Shown here one piece after another: positions 1 to 7,228 of a stretch of 11,443 nucleotides of DNA. The notes beneath the pieces are model-generated. The model was not told the origin of the DNA. It was given only the letters and a program-made list of their open reading frames with translations, and did no database searches. Position 1 is the stretch's first letter. Each line of letters begins with the position of its first letter. The position numbers and the translations under genes were made by a program. This DNA is from Methanobacteriota archaeon (GTDB lineage Archaea > Halobacteriota > Methanosarcinia > Methanosarcinales > Methanosarcinaceae): assembly GCA_030837265.1 (NCBI GenBank), contig JAUPKV010000060.1:1-11443 (forward strand), given 5' to 3'.

Positions 1-801
1 CACAATTTTTCGGCTAATTTTATGGTTTAAATCCTTTATAATATTCTTTTCTCTGTTTTCTATGGCTTTTAGTTGTTTGTACTTGTCCGTATGTTTGTAC
101 TTGTCCGTATTATAGAACCGCTTTTTTATACTCTCGTATTTCTTGTGCGTATGGTAGCACATTGTCCCTAGCGTCCAGACTTTACCGGACTCGGGATCCG
201 CTACAACGGCAATATGTCCTTTTGTATTGCGGTCAACTCCGATGTAGTGCTCCTGAATTCCGGATTCTTCATCCGGGAAGACAACTGCCACATAAGCATA
301 GTTACAGTCGATTTCTATCTGAGAAATTCTTTTGAAATTGTTGGAAAAATGATAGTTAAGCAGGAGTTTCAAGCAGGGTATAACAAGGATTCTCTCATCC
401 CTGTTGACATTGACTGCTCGGGATGGGATAACCAGTTTGACATTTTTTGCGGATTTGATATCTTTATTTCGGGAGTATTTTCTGATGATCTGGCTTGAGA
501 TCGTTGATTTCAAGCCTATGTGCTTAATATTTCCTGTTGAAATAAATTCTGATGTTGGAAACTCATTGGAAAACTCAGAAAAAGTAGAAAATGAAGACGA
601 AACCGAAGGAGAAAGAGAATAAACAGGATGAGGACCGGACTTTTGTATCGAAGCCGAATTAGGGCCTCTCTGTTGAGTCCGGTGTTTGATACATAGTTCA
701 GCAATCTTTCGAGCCTTTCGGAGTTCCTCTGAGAAGTCCCGATTGTGCTTGATTTTATAAGTCAATAGCATCCGGGTTATTGCTCCACGGTCAATCTTCA
801 T
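1..801 (-). CDS. tnpB: IS200/IS605-type TnpB (OrfB), 5' part only, runs off window
   Basis: Reading the minus strand from the ATG at 799-801 gives 267 codons without a stop to the left edge, so the C-terminal half is outside the window. Residues 11-33 (MLLTYKIKHNRDFSEELRKA) look like the archaeal TnpB N-terminus. Residues 92-110 (KHIGLKSTISSQIIRKY) and 186-196 (YIGVDRNTKGH) match the family, and D190 in GVDRNTKG is the expected first RuvC catalytic aspartate. The zinc ribbon and the remaining RuvC residues would lie outside. TnpB is an RNA-guided nuclease carried by IS200/IS605 elements; its guide RNA overlaps the 3' end, not visible here. No TnpA lies on the upstream side. Two oddities: residues 43-90 are a Ser/Phe/Pro-rich stretch where I expect a shorter linker, and residues 232-243 contain a six-residue duplication. 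There is no Shine-Dalgarno before the start; M11 (codon at 769-771) is an alternative start. The family call is strong; whether the protein is active is unknown. Confidence 0.85.
   Translation of the reverse strand, partial: MKIDRGAITRMLLTYKIKHNRDFSEELRKARKIAELCIKHRTQQRGPNSASIQKSGPHPVYSLSPSVSSSFSTFSEFSNEFPTSEFISTGNIKHIGLKSTISSQIIRKYSRNKDIKSAKNVKLVIPSRAVNVNRDERILVIPCLKLLLNYHFSNNFKRISQIEIDCNYAYVAVVFPDEESGIQEHYIGVDRNTKGHIAVVADPESGKVWTLGTMCYHTHKKYESIKKRFYNTDKYKHTDKYKQLKAIENREKNIIKDLNHKISRKIV
75..110. repeat. Perfect 18-bp tandem duplication inside tnpB
   Basis: Two adjacent identical copies of GTTTGTACTTGTCCGTAT lie at 75-92 and 93-110. The unit length is a multiple of three, so the TnpB frame is kept and the protein reads TDKYKH then TDKYKQ. 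The lack of any divergence suggests a recent replication-slippage event. Confidence 0.95.
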
Positions 802-1115
802 TATATTTTTAGAGAATATAGGTGTTCTGGATTAACCTATTGATTAAATTCAATTTCTATATATGTAATTGCCAAACAAATATTTAAGCATTTTGTCACT
901 ATAAGTGATTCCAATTTTCATTAGTTCTGAATGACAGAATAATATATCTTTCAGCAAAACCGCTAAAACAGGCGAGAATATTATGATTCCTGCAGGATCT
1001 CGACAAGTGACAGAGTTTCAAGGAGTCCTCTCGATTTAAAAATATCAGGGTCAATAGCTTACAGGTTTTAAAAGTCAATGACCTGAAGCTTTACGAGAGG
1101 GGCTCCTTCATCAAA
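802..1115. other. Non-coding gap between larA1 and tnpB
   Basis: No credible coding frame is seen. The part next to tnpB (802-960) is AT-rich and holds a small inverted repeat, TATATT at 802-807 and AATATA at 815-820, which could be part of an IS left end but is too short to prove it. A 10-bp palindrome, TCCTGCAGGA, lies near 986-995. The part next to larA1 (1020-1108) contains the nested inverted repeat listed separately. The exact left boundary of the IS element could not be placed. Confidence 0.6.
1020..1108 (-). other. Nested inverted repeat just after larA1 (possible 3' UTR structure or terminator)
   Basis: The outer arms are AAGGAGTCCTCTCG (1020-1033) and CGAGAGGGGCTCCTT (1094-1108), which pair over about 13 positions with one small internal loop. 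The inner arms are TCAGGGTCA (1045-1053) and TGACCTGA (1079-1086), pairing over eight positions with one bulge. The right outer arm ends 7 bases beyond the larA1 stop codon, so a larA1 transcript would carry the whole structure. A short T run occurs on the minus strand inside it (ATTTTTAAAT). A transcript-end or processing element is the likely reading; an IS terminal structure is the alternative. Confidence 0.5.
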
Positions 1116-2381
1116 TTATCGGTCTGCTTTGACCGGGAGGGTCTGCCCTCCGTAAGGCATCAGGTGAATCTTTGCATCAGGTTTTTCTGAAAGGATTGCA
1201 GATAGTGCTTCCTTTAAGCCCGGCATTGGAATAAAGAAAGCAGACTCAGTTTCTTCCTCCGGGAGCTTTGATACCAGGTAAAGTTTACATTTTTTTGCAA
1301 TTTTTCCGACAATTGCACTTTTATGCCCTCCGAACTCGAAACACTGCTTTATGCGCTCGATAGCGTCGTCAGGGCTCCGACATTCGTGATTCCAGCGCTC
1401 ATAAACCTGGTTTCCTATTCCTTCAGCGCATTCAGCCACAAGGACAATAAAACCTCCTGCTTTTACTGCCTGGGTTGCATTGTCAAGAGCTTTGTTTGCC
1501 TGGAAAAGATTTACGTCTTTTGGAAAGCCGCCACAAGAGACAATAACTGCATCAGAGGGCTCAACAAGTATCTTGTACATGGAATCTACAATTTCGGTTC
1601 CCTTCCTGTGAGCCTCAATAAAGTCTCCGGCAACGGCAGCAACTATTTCTTTTTTACTATTAAGCACCACATTCAGGATAAAGTCAAGGCCGAATATTTT
1701 TGCGGCTTCTTCCATATCCTGTCTGACAGCTCCGTCAACCCTTCCGGAAATAGCATTTTCATCAATCATCATTTTGTGATTTGTGATTATTGTCTCTCTC
1801 GAACTTATTCCAGGAAGTACGGACTTTGCCCCCCCGCTGTATCCTGCGTAATAATGGAATTCAACGCTTCCGGTGCCTATTACGATATCTGCGTCCATGG
1901 CCTCTTCAAGTATTTCAACAGGAGTTCCCCGGGAAGTCATGCCTATACGCTGGCATCTGGCAGCGTCATGCTGGATACAGCGAATCTCGCTATAGATATC
2001 CTCTCCAACCAGTTTTTTCGATTCTTCTTCAGTCTGATGGCGGTGAAGTCCAAGCGCAAAGACGATCATTATGTTTTCGTTCTTTATCCCTCCCAAATAA
2101 AGCTCTTCCAGCAGGGGAGGCAAAAGCTTTGAAGTAGGAGTCGGTCTTGTTACATCGCTAACTATGATTGCAATCCTTGAGTCGGGAGTTACAAGATCCG
2201 AAAGCCGCTTGCTTTTTATGGGATTTTCAAGAGCCTTTCTAATTAAAAAACTCGCTTCTTCTGTCTTTAAAGGTTCAGAAGGCAGAATTACACTTGAGAT
2301 ATTCTTCTCTGGGATTTCCAGCTCAAGCGTCGTGTTTCCAAATCCTAGAAGTATCTTTTCTGTTTTTGAATTCATGTTCAT
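1116..2381 (-). CDS. larA: LarA-family nickel-dependent 2-hydroxyacid racemase/epimerase-like protein, copy 1
   Basis: At 421 residues this is full length for LarA (lactate racemase, formerly DUF2088). The family interconverts stereoisomers of 2-hydroxyacids in the cytoplasm using a nickel-pincer nucleotide cofactor attached to a lysine. The hallmark residues are visible: R79 in SDVTRPTP, H113 in LGLHRHQ, H176 in VEFHYYAGYSGG, the cofactor lysine K186 in GGAKSVLPG, H202 in TNHKMM, and Q294/K297 in FQANKAL. These match the arrangement of catalytic and cofactor residues known for Lactobacillus LarA, so an active enzyme is plausible. The substrate cannot be told: relatives act on lactate, malate, phenyllactate and sugar acids. 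It lies 155 bases downstream of the second, closely related copy on the same strand. No larB, larC or larE is in the window. The start could be the ATG at 2379-2381 or the next ATG at 2373-2375; neither has a clear Shine-Dalgarno. Confidence 0.85.
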   Translation of the reverse strand: MNMNSKTEKILLGFGNTTLELEIPEKNISSVILPSEPLKTEEASFLIRKALENPIKSKRLSDLVTPDSRIAIIVSDVTRPTPTSKLLPPLLEELYLGGIKNENIMIVFALGLHRHQTEEESKKLVGEDIYSEIRCIQHDAARCQRIGMTSRGTPVEILEEAMDADIVIGTGSVEFHYYAGYSGGAKSVLPGISSRETIITNHKMMIDENAISGRVDGAVRQDMEEAAKIFGLDFILNVVLNSKKEIVAAVAGDFIEAHRKGTEIVDSMYKILVEPSDAVIVSCGGFPKDVNLFQANKALDNATQAVKAGGFIVLVAECAEGIGNQVYERWNHECRSPDDAIERIKQCFEFGGHKSAIVGKIAKKCKLYLVSKLPEEETESAFFIPMPGLKEALSAILSEKPDAKIHLMPYGGQTLPVKADR

Positions 2382-2430
2382 GCCAATTTTTTAGTTTTGA
2401 TAATGAAGTGCTTTAACAATAAGCTAAGAC

Positions 2431-2440
2431 ATATAAAAAT
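2431..2440 (-). promoter_or_regulatory. Candidate archaeal TATA box for larA1
   Basis: On the minus strand this reads ATTTTTATAT, a TATA-like sequence about 50-60 bases before the larA1 start. Transcription would begin near 2405-2412, giving a leader of about 25-30 bases. It allows larA1 to be expressed separately from larA2. Assigned from position and composition only. Confidence 0.3.
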
Positions 2441-2536
2441 GAACTTGAAACTTAAAAACATATTTTAAATGTATGTTTGTTCAGGAGCAATTTAATTTCC
2501 TTTTCCTTCTTCGTGAAGTGCTTCCCAGATGGTTTC

Positions 2537-3787
2537 TTATCTCTGTACTGGTAAGGTCCATCCTCCATAAGGCATAACGTGGATTTTTGCCTCCGGGTTT
2601 TCGGAAAGGATTTTTTCAAGTGCTTCTTCTATACTTTTCACAGGTGTGAAGAAAGCTTTTCTACTTTCTGCATCCGGAAGCTTTGAGACAAGATAAAGGT
2701 TGAACTCTTTTGCAGCCCTTCCGACAATAGCGGATTTATGTCCGCCGAACTCAAAACAGCCCCGGAATTTCTCTATTGCTTCGTCGGGAGTTTTGCATTC
2801 CCCTGTCCAGCGCTCATAGACACTATCTCCTATTCCCTCTTTACATTCTGCTACAAGAACTATCGAACCTCCCTTTTTGACGGCAGGGATTGCATTTTCA
2901 AGAGATTTTGTAGCCTGGAAAAGGTTAATATCTTTCGGAAAACCACTGCAAGATACTATTACCGCGTCTGCGGGTTCTACAGGGATCTTGTACATGGAGT
3001 CTACAATCTCGGCTCCTTTCTTGTGGGCTTCGACAAAATCCCCGGCAACGGCAGCAACAATTTCCTTTTTGCTGTTGATCACGACATTGAGGATAAATTT
3101 AAGGCCCAAAATTCTTGCAGCTTCTTCAATGTTTTGTCTTGCCGGACTATCGATTCTGCCGGATAGGGGATCACCTTCAAAAAGCTTGCTATAAAGGCTA
3201 TGGTATGAAAGTATAGATTTTTCGGAGCTGACTCCCGGAAGTATAGACTTCCCTCCCCCTGAATAACCCGGATAATAATGAAATTCCAGTGTTCCTGTAC
3301 TTATAATCAGATCGGAGTCGGCTACATCTTCAAAAACCTCAACGGGAGTGCCAAAGCTCGTTTTACCTAGATGCCTGCATCTCCCTCTATCATGTTGAAT
3401 ACAACTTAAGCTTTCGAAAACCTTTTTCCCCACAAGACGTTGGCTCTCTTCCTCAGTCTGCCGGCGGTGAAGCCCAAGAGCGAAAACAATGGTAATATTT
3501 TCTTTCTTTGCCCCTCCTTTATAGAGTTCTTCAAGCAGGGGAGGCAGGATTTCCGCAGTTGGAGTTGGCCTTGTAACATCGCTTACTACAATTGCAATCC
3601 TTGAATCAGGTTTTACTATTTCCGAAAGCCGCTTGCTTTTTATAGGATTTTCAAGAGCTTTTCTAATCAAAAAACTCGCTTCTTCTTTTATCACAGGTTC
3701 TGAAGGCAAAATCACTCTAGAGAGATTCCTCTCCGGGATTTCCAGTTCAAGTGTTGTGTTTCCGAAGGCTAATAGGATCCGATTCAT
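2537..3787 (-). CDS. larA: LarA-family nickel-dependent 2-hydroxyacid racemase/epimerase-like protein, copy 2
   Basis: This 416-residue protein is a tandem paralogue of the copy at 1116-2381, with long identical blocks, for example in residues 36-55 and 241-251. It keeps the LarA signature: R73 in SDVTRPTP, H107 in LGLHRRQ, H170 in LEFHYYPGYSGG, the cofactor lysine K180 in GGGKSILPG, H196 in LSYHSLYS, and Q291/K294 in FQATKSL. The main difference is just after the cofactor lysine. Residues 194-217 (SYHSLYSKLFEGDPLSGRID onward) are three residues longer than the matching segment of copy 1, which reads TNHKMMIDENAISGRVD. That segment carries an active-site histidine, so the copies may differ in substrate; this is inference. 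The ATG at 3785-3787 is chosen because homology starts almost at once; only a weak AGTGA lies upstream. It may share a transcript with the hydrolase gene 103 bases upstream, or use its own TATA-like box. Confidence 0.85.
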   Translation of the reverse strand: MNRILLAFGNTTLELEIPERNLSRVILPSEPVIKEEASFLIRKALENPIKSKRLSEIVKPDSRIAIVVSDVTRPTPTAEILPPLLEELYKGGAKKENITIVFALGLHRRQTEEESQRLVGKKVFESLSCIQHDRGRCRHLGKTSFGTPVEVFEDVADSDLIISTGTLEFHYYPGYSGGGKSILPGVSSEKSILSYHSLYSKLFEGDPLSGRIDSPARQNIEEAARILGLKFILNVVINSKKEIVAAVAGDFVEAHKKGAEIVDSMYKIPVEPADAVIVSCSGFPKDINLFQATKSLENAIPAVKKGGSIVLVAECKEGIGDSVYERWTGECKTPDEAIEKFRGCFEFGGHKSAIVGRAAKEFNLYLVSKLPDAESRKAFFTPVKSIEEALEKILSENPEAKIHVMPYGGWTLPVQR

Positions 3788-3826
3788 TTTATTGTCACTT
3801 TCGTGCCGAGATTTTTACTATTACTT

Positions 3827-3836
3827 AAATTATAAG
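3827..3836 (-). promoter_or_regulatory. Candidate archaeal TATA box for larA2
   Basis: The minus strand reads CTTATAATTT about 40-50 bases before the larA2 ATG, in the 103-base gap after the hydrolase gene. It would allow independent transcription of larA2. Position and AT composition are the only evidence, and this gap is AT-rich throughout. Confidence 0.3.
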
Positions 3837-3890
3837 ATATTTAGAGTTTCAAAAATTTAAACTTGCGCTTTCTGCACATTAAATATCAAT

Positions 3891-4583
3891 TCAAATCTCA
3901 ATTGAATCTCCAGGCTTCAGGATAAAAACCTTCGCTTCAGTTTTTGCTTCCACTAACTGTTTGAAAGCAATTGGGTTTTGCCTTATTACATCAAAAGTAT
4001 TATAGTGCATTGGCACAACGATTTGGGGCCGGATAAGTTCTACAGCTTTTAAGGCTTCATTTATTCCCATGGTAAATCTGTCCCCAATGGGAAGAAGAGC
4101 TATATCAGGGTTGTAAAGTTCACCAATAAGCTGCATATCTCCAAAAACACCGGTATCTCCGGCGTGATAAATAGTGTGCCCTCCAATGCCTATTACAAAA
4201 CCTGCAGGGCTACCTCCATCGAAACTAAAGTCCGCAGCATCAATAGAGGAAGAATGAAGTGCATGTGTCATGGTTAAGGTTGTGTCCTCCACGTTTACTG
4301 TTCCACCCATGTTCATGCCTTCTGCAAAGACACCTTTTGATTTTATGTAGTTTGCAACTTCATGGATTGAAAAGATCCTGCAGCCAGTTCTAGCTCCTAT
4401 TTCTATAGTGTCGCCTAGGTGATCGCCATGTCCGTGAGTGACCGCAATAATGTCAGGGCTCAATTCTTCAGGACTGCACGGAGCTACAGGGTTTGAAGAA
4501 ATAAATGGGTCAATGAGTACTTTCTTATCGGCTTCGAGCAAAAAAGCAGCATGTCCAAGCCATGTTATTTTCACGTTTGCCAT
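3891..4583 (-). CDS. UPF0173-type metal-dependent hydrolase (metallo-beta-lactamase fold)
   Basis: The 230-residue product is the usual length for the UPF0173 family of small cytoplasmic metallo-beta-lactamase-fold hydrolases, whose substrate is not established. The N-terminus [12 protein letters not shown] (6-17) and DPFISSNP (25-32) are family hallmarks. The metal-binding motif HGHGDH is at 50-55, and further likely metal ligands are H110 (THALHSS), D143 (HAGDTG) and H193 (VPMHYNTF). All expected ligands are present, so it should bind two metal ions. The start at 4581-4583 is well supported by AGGAG (4591-4595 on the plus strand) seven bases upstream, the clearest ribosome binding site in the window. 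It is divergent from the DUF2117-like gene and lies upstream of the larA pair on the same strand. A functional link with LarA is possible but not shown. Confidence 0.88.
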   Translation of the reverse strand: MANVKITWLGHAAFLLEADKKVLIDPFISSNPVAPCSPEELSPDIIAVTHGHGDHLGDTIEIGARTGCRIFSIHEVANYIKSKGVFAEGMNMGGTVNVEDTTLTMTHALHSSSIDAADFSFDGGSPAGFVIGIGGHTIYHAGDTGVFGDMQLIGELYNPDIALLPIGDRFTMGINEALKAVELIRPQIVVPMHYNTFDVIRQNPIAFKQLVEAKTEAKVFILKPGDSIEI

Positions 4584-4590
4584 TCTTGAT

Positions 4591-4595
4591 CTCCT
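4591..4595 (-). promoter_or_regulatory. Shine-Dalgarno site of the UPF0173 hydrolase
   Basis: The minus strand reads AGGAG followed by seven bases (ATCAAGA) and then ATG. This fits the methanogen 16S 3' end and fixes the start of the hydrolase. The other genes in the window lack such a clear site. Confidence 0.7.
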
Positions 4596-4707
4596 GATCC
4601 GATGATTTTACCGGAAAGCAGAACCATTAATCTGATTCTACAGGGAATTAAATACTGGATAAGCAGGTTATTAATCATTAGTGCTCAAGACGTAATTTAT
4701 TAAAAGT

Positions 4708-4722
4708 CTTATTATAAATAAG
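4708..4722. promoter_or_regulatory. Palindromic TATA-like element in the divergent 4584-4768 gap
   Basis: CTTATTATAAATAAG has perfect six-base arms around a three-base centre, so it looks like a TATA box from either side. For the plus-strand DUF2117-like gene it sits about 47-61 bases before the ATG at 4769. For the minus-strand hydrolase it is about 125 bases upstream, so a nearer box (GTATTTAA on the minus strand, about 4647-4656) may serve that gene instead. Confidence 0.4.
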
Positions 4723-4768
4723 TTAAAGCCCAAAAGTAATTATGAAGTCTGATTAAAGTCATATTAAT

Positions 4769-5956
4769 ATGTTACTTCCGTCTAAAACTACTGAAATGAA
4801 GATAGGTCTTGTGATTCACGGACCCGAAGTTATAGATTCGGGAGAAGCCATAAAAGTGATTGAAAAGCTCTCTTCCATGGGCAAAGTGGAGGCAAAACTC
4901 GGAGGAACCATGGGAAAGACAGCTGTGCTTGATGCCGGACTCGAAGATCTGATTGACATAAGCCAGCACTTAAAACCCAGCGCCTGTATTGAATGCTTTT
5001 TTAAGACCTCTGACCTTGTATGCCTCCTTAACAGGGGAAAGACTATTGAGACTGGAAAAGCGTTTGGCAAAATGGTTGCAGCTCGTGTTCGAGATCCGGA
5101 GACAATACCTTTCTTCCTGGTAGAAAGCCCGAATTCTACCGAAGGTAAATTGATACCGCTTAATGCAAAAGCCGTGAAGTCGCAGGAACAACTTTCGAAT
5201 TTTTTAGATCTTACATCCGAAATAATCCCTCCCCTTCAAAATTCAATATATATGGAAGAATGCCCTAAAACACAAAGAAATCGAATTATCCGAAAGCTTG
5301 CCGGAGTCTTTCCAGGAGAGAATATTTTAATAAACGGATTCGTGATTGGAAAAGCCTTATCTTCCGAAATAACGATAGTTTCAGAAAATGGTTTTATTGT
5401 TGCAATCAGAGGGGGGGAAATAAAGGAACATGGCCTTGAAAAACTCCATAATTATGAGAAAAGGGAGCCTATTGACCTCGAAAAGGCCTGGGTAAAGAGT
5501 GGAGCCCTTCGTAGAAATAATTTTTTGACTCCGCAGACCCGAAAACAAATTGTATGCCCTCGAATCTCAGGTCCGGTTTCCGGACCCGTTAAAGGAAAAG
5601 TCGTACTTGTCGACCATGCTGCAGAGAGTGTCTTTGAGTTGTCTGTAGGCGCCGAACTTGCGGTTATTGTAGGGGATGATACGACCGCAATAGCGGGAGA
5701 TATCCTTTCCAGGCTTGGGATTCCCATATTTGGAATTACGGATGGCGACGCTGACGATCTGATCTGCCACACCAGTTTCCTTCCCGGCTCTATAGTGCTC
5801 AGGCTGGCAGCTGGAAATGATGACATTGTGGGAAAAAGAATTAAGGATAAGCTCTTCAGGAGGGAAAATTCGATTATTTTTGAGGACGTCCAGTCTTTTA
5901 AAAAAGCCGCTCTGAAACTTGCAGAGCGTGAAATTGAAGCTATAATAGAATACTAA
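4769..5956 (+). CDS. DUF2117-like methanogen protein of unknown function
   Basis: This 395-residue soluble protein resembles the archaeal DUF2117 family, found mainly in methanogens and without known function. Family-like segments are the start KIGLVIHGPEVIDSG (11-25), LGGTMGKTAV near 43-52, and a Cys-containing stretch SACIECFFKTSDLVCLLNRG (72-91). Near the C-terminus the segment AVIVGDDTTAIAGDIL, then GIPIFGITDGDADDLI (about 297-330), is rich in Asp and Gly and looks like a nucleotide- or metal-binding Rossmann-like or Toprim-like region; that is inference. No signal peptide or membrane segment is seen. The first in-frame ATG is at 4769, but family members normally begin at the equivalent of M10 (4796), so the first nine residues may not be translated; neither start has a Shine-Dalgarno. 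It converges on the S16 protease gene with only 25 bases between the stops. Confidence 0.75.
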   Translation: MLLPSKTTEMKIGLVIHGPEVIDSGEAIKVIEKLSSMGKVEAKLGGTMGKTAVLDAGLEDLIDISQHLKPSACIECFFKTSDLVCLLNRGKTIETGKAFGKMVAARVRDPETIPFFLVESPNSTEGKLIPLNAKAVKSQEQLSNFLDLTSEIIPPLQNSIYMEECPKTQRNRIIRKLAGVFPGENILINGFVIGKALSSEITIVSENGFIVAIRGGEIKEHGLEKLHNYEKREPIDLEKAWVKSGALRRNNFLTPQTRKQIVCPRISGPVSGPVKGKVVLVDHAAESVFELSVGAELAVIVGDDTTAIAGDILSRLGIPIFGITDGDADDLICHTSFLPGSIVLRLAAGNDDIVGKRIKDKLFRRENSIIFEDVQSFKKAALKLAEREIEAIIEY

Positions 5957-5981
5957 AAATATCGAGATTTTGAAGCACACT

Positions 5982-6908
5982 TCATTTTTCGTATTGTATC
6001 AAGTCATCAATCGTATCTACATATTCTGTCCGGATTCCTACCTTCTTCTCTATATATTCTTTAGTGCTTACGGTTTTCGGAACACTCTCAATGACAGTAA
6101 AGCCATGGAAATTTCTTTCCACATCTTTATAGATGACAAGTTCACTATTTTCTCTGGGAATAAGGAAAAGCATTTTACCTCCATCTTTAGCTGCCTGAGC
6201 TTTTTCAAGAATTCCACCAATAGCGCCTACATTTCCCTCACTATCAATAGTGCCTGTGAGAGTAATGCTATTATTGAGCTTGACATTGTTATCAATTGCC
6301 GAAATCGTTAAAAGAGTCATGAGAGCACTTGCACTGGGACCATCGACAGATGGAATCTTATCTTTGGCGTCTATGCTGAAAATAATATCGCTGCTTAATA
6401 GGGATTTCCCGGTTTTGTTTTCAGCAACAGAGACTGCAGTGTTTGCTGCATCCTGAAATACAACACCCATCAATGGAGTTGTCTGGACCAGTACGCGACC
6501 TTTTCCCTCCTGGACCTCAGCAGAGATGTTAATGAGGGTGCCTTCCTCTGTGACCGATTGCCTGCCATAAGGATCTGTAGGATCTGACTGGACAGACTGG
6601 TAGACAGCCGGACCCTGTAGAATGGCATATCCCTGTAAGCCTCGGAGAGAGGTTTTAGAGTAATTCTCTAGCTCTAAAACATTTTTCTGGTTAGAATCCG
6701 GATTGGAATCATGAGAATTAAGTGACTGATTATCCTGGTTTGTCTGTACTTGAAGGTTCTCGTTTACTTTTTGAGGATTATTTAAACTAGCCAGCATTTC
6801 TTCAATCTGTCCCTTATCTAAATCAGGCACTCCTTCAGAAGAGATTACAAAGTAAGCGTTTGCAACAAGCGAAAGGGCCAGTAGAAAGGTGAGAAGTTTT
6901 GATTTCAT
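5982..6908 (-). CDS. Exported or membrane-anchored Lon-type (family S16) serine protease, no ATPase domain
   Basis: This 308-residue protein begins with a charged tip (MKSK) and a hydrophobic segment at about 5-23, a signal peptide or N-terminal anchor. A Gln/Asn/Ser-rich linker follows at about 45-80. The C-terminal part is a Lon-type peptidase domain: S192 in SVDGPSAS matches the catalytic serine context of Lon (DGPSAG), and K236 in GAIGGILEKAQAA matches the catalytic lysine of the Ser-Lys dyad. TGTIDSEGNVG (218-228) is also typical. There are no Walker motifs, so this is a stand-alone S16 protease that would work outside the membrane without ATP. Its role is unknown; quality control or processing of cell-surface proteins is a guess. 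The start at 6906-6908 is set by the hydrophobic leader; only a weak ribosome site (AGGTTGG) precedes it. It is monocistronic and convergent with the DUF2117-like gene. Confidence 0.85.
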   Translation of the reverse strand: MKSKLLTFLLALSLVANAYFVISSEGVPDLDKGQIEEMLASLNNPQKVNENLQVQTNQDNQSLNSHDSNPDSNQKNVLELENYSKTSLRGLQGYAILQGPAVYQSVQSDPTDPYGRQSVTEEGTLINISAEVQEGKGRVLVQTTPLMGVVFQDAANTAVSVAENKTGKSLLSSDIIFSIDAKDKIPSVDGPSASALMTLLTISAIDNNVKLNNSITLTGTIDSEGNVGAIGGILEKAQAAKDGGKMLFLIPRENSELVIYKDVERNFHGFTVIESVPKTVSTKEYIEKKVGIRTEYVDTIDDLIQYEK

Positions 6909-7008
6909 ACTACCAACCTATATTGGGTTTTTAAATGAATTGTTTTGATGAAGTGAACGGTAGTGACTAATTATTTTGCTCACTTGATTTTTTTAAATTG
7001 GATGGCTT

Positions 7009-7021
7009 TAATATAAGCTTA
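7009..7021 (-). promoter_or_regulatory. Candidate TATA box for the S16 protease gene
   Basis: The minus strand reads AAGCTTATATTAAAG across this region, with a good TATA-like core TTATATTAA about 100 bases before the ATG. Transcription would begin near 6985-6990, giving a leader of about 80 bases. That leader would contain AGTGA repeats (TAGTGAC near 6961-6967 and GAAGTGA near 6950-6956, plus strand) whose meaning is unclear. Composition-based call in an AT-rich region. Confidence 0.3.
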
Positions 7022-7228
7022 CTTACAGAAACAAAGAGCAATAATTGGTTATATTTCTAAATTAGATGTTAATTTTGATTTAAATTGTAATAAAAACTTA
7101 AATGGGGTGAATAATGCTTTTTAATTCTTGTAAATAACTTAAAAAACAGAAAAAAGTGTCAATATAGCATAAATTGAGAATTAGTGAATTTTAAGTGCAT
7201 TGTTCCAAAACTTCTAGTTCTCCTAAAA

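Noticed and set aside
1323..2132. Long open frame on the plus strand opposite larA1 (269 codons)
   Set aside because: It is the antisense shadow of a clear LarA gene, with Cys/Tyr/Phe-rich meaningless composition and no recognisable motif.
2404..2523. Direct repeat TGAAGTGCTT at 2404-2413 and 2514-2523 between the larA copies
   Set aside because: Ten bases only, with no matching flanks. It could be left from the gene duplication, but chance is not excluded.
3891..5956. Hydrolase plus DUF2117-like protein as a new two-gene system
   Set aside because: They are divergent, not an operon, and both look like ordinary core genes. Nothing in the sequence ties their functions together.
5452..5980. 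Two minus-strand frames opposite the DUF2117-like gene
   Set aside because: Overlapping shadows in different frames of a well-supported gene, without family features.
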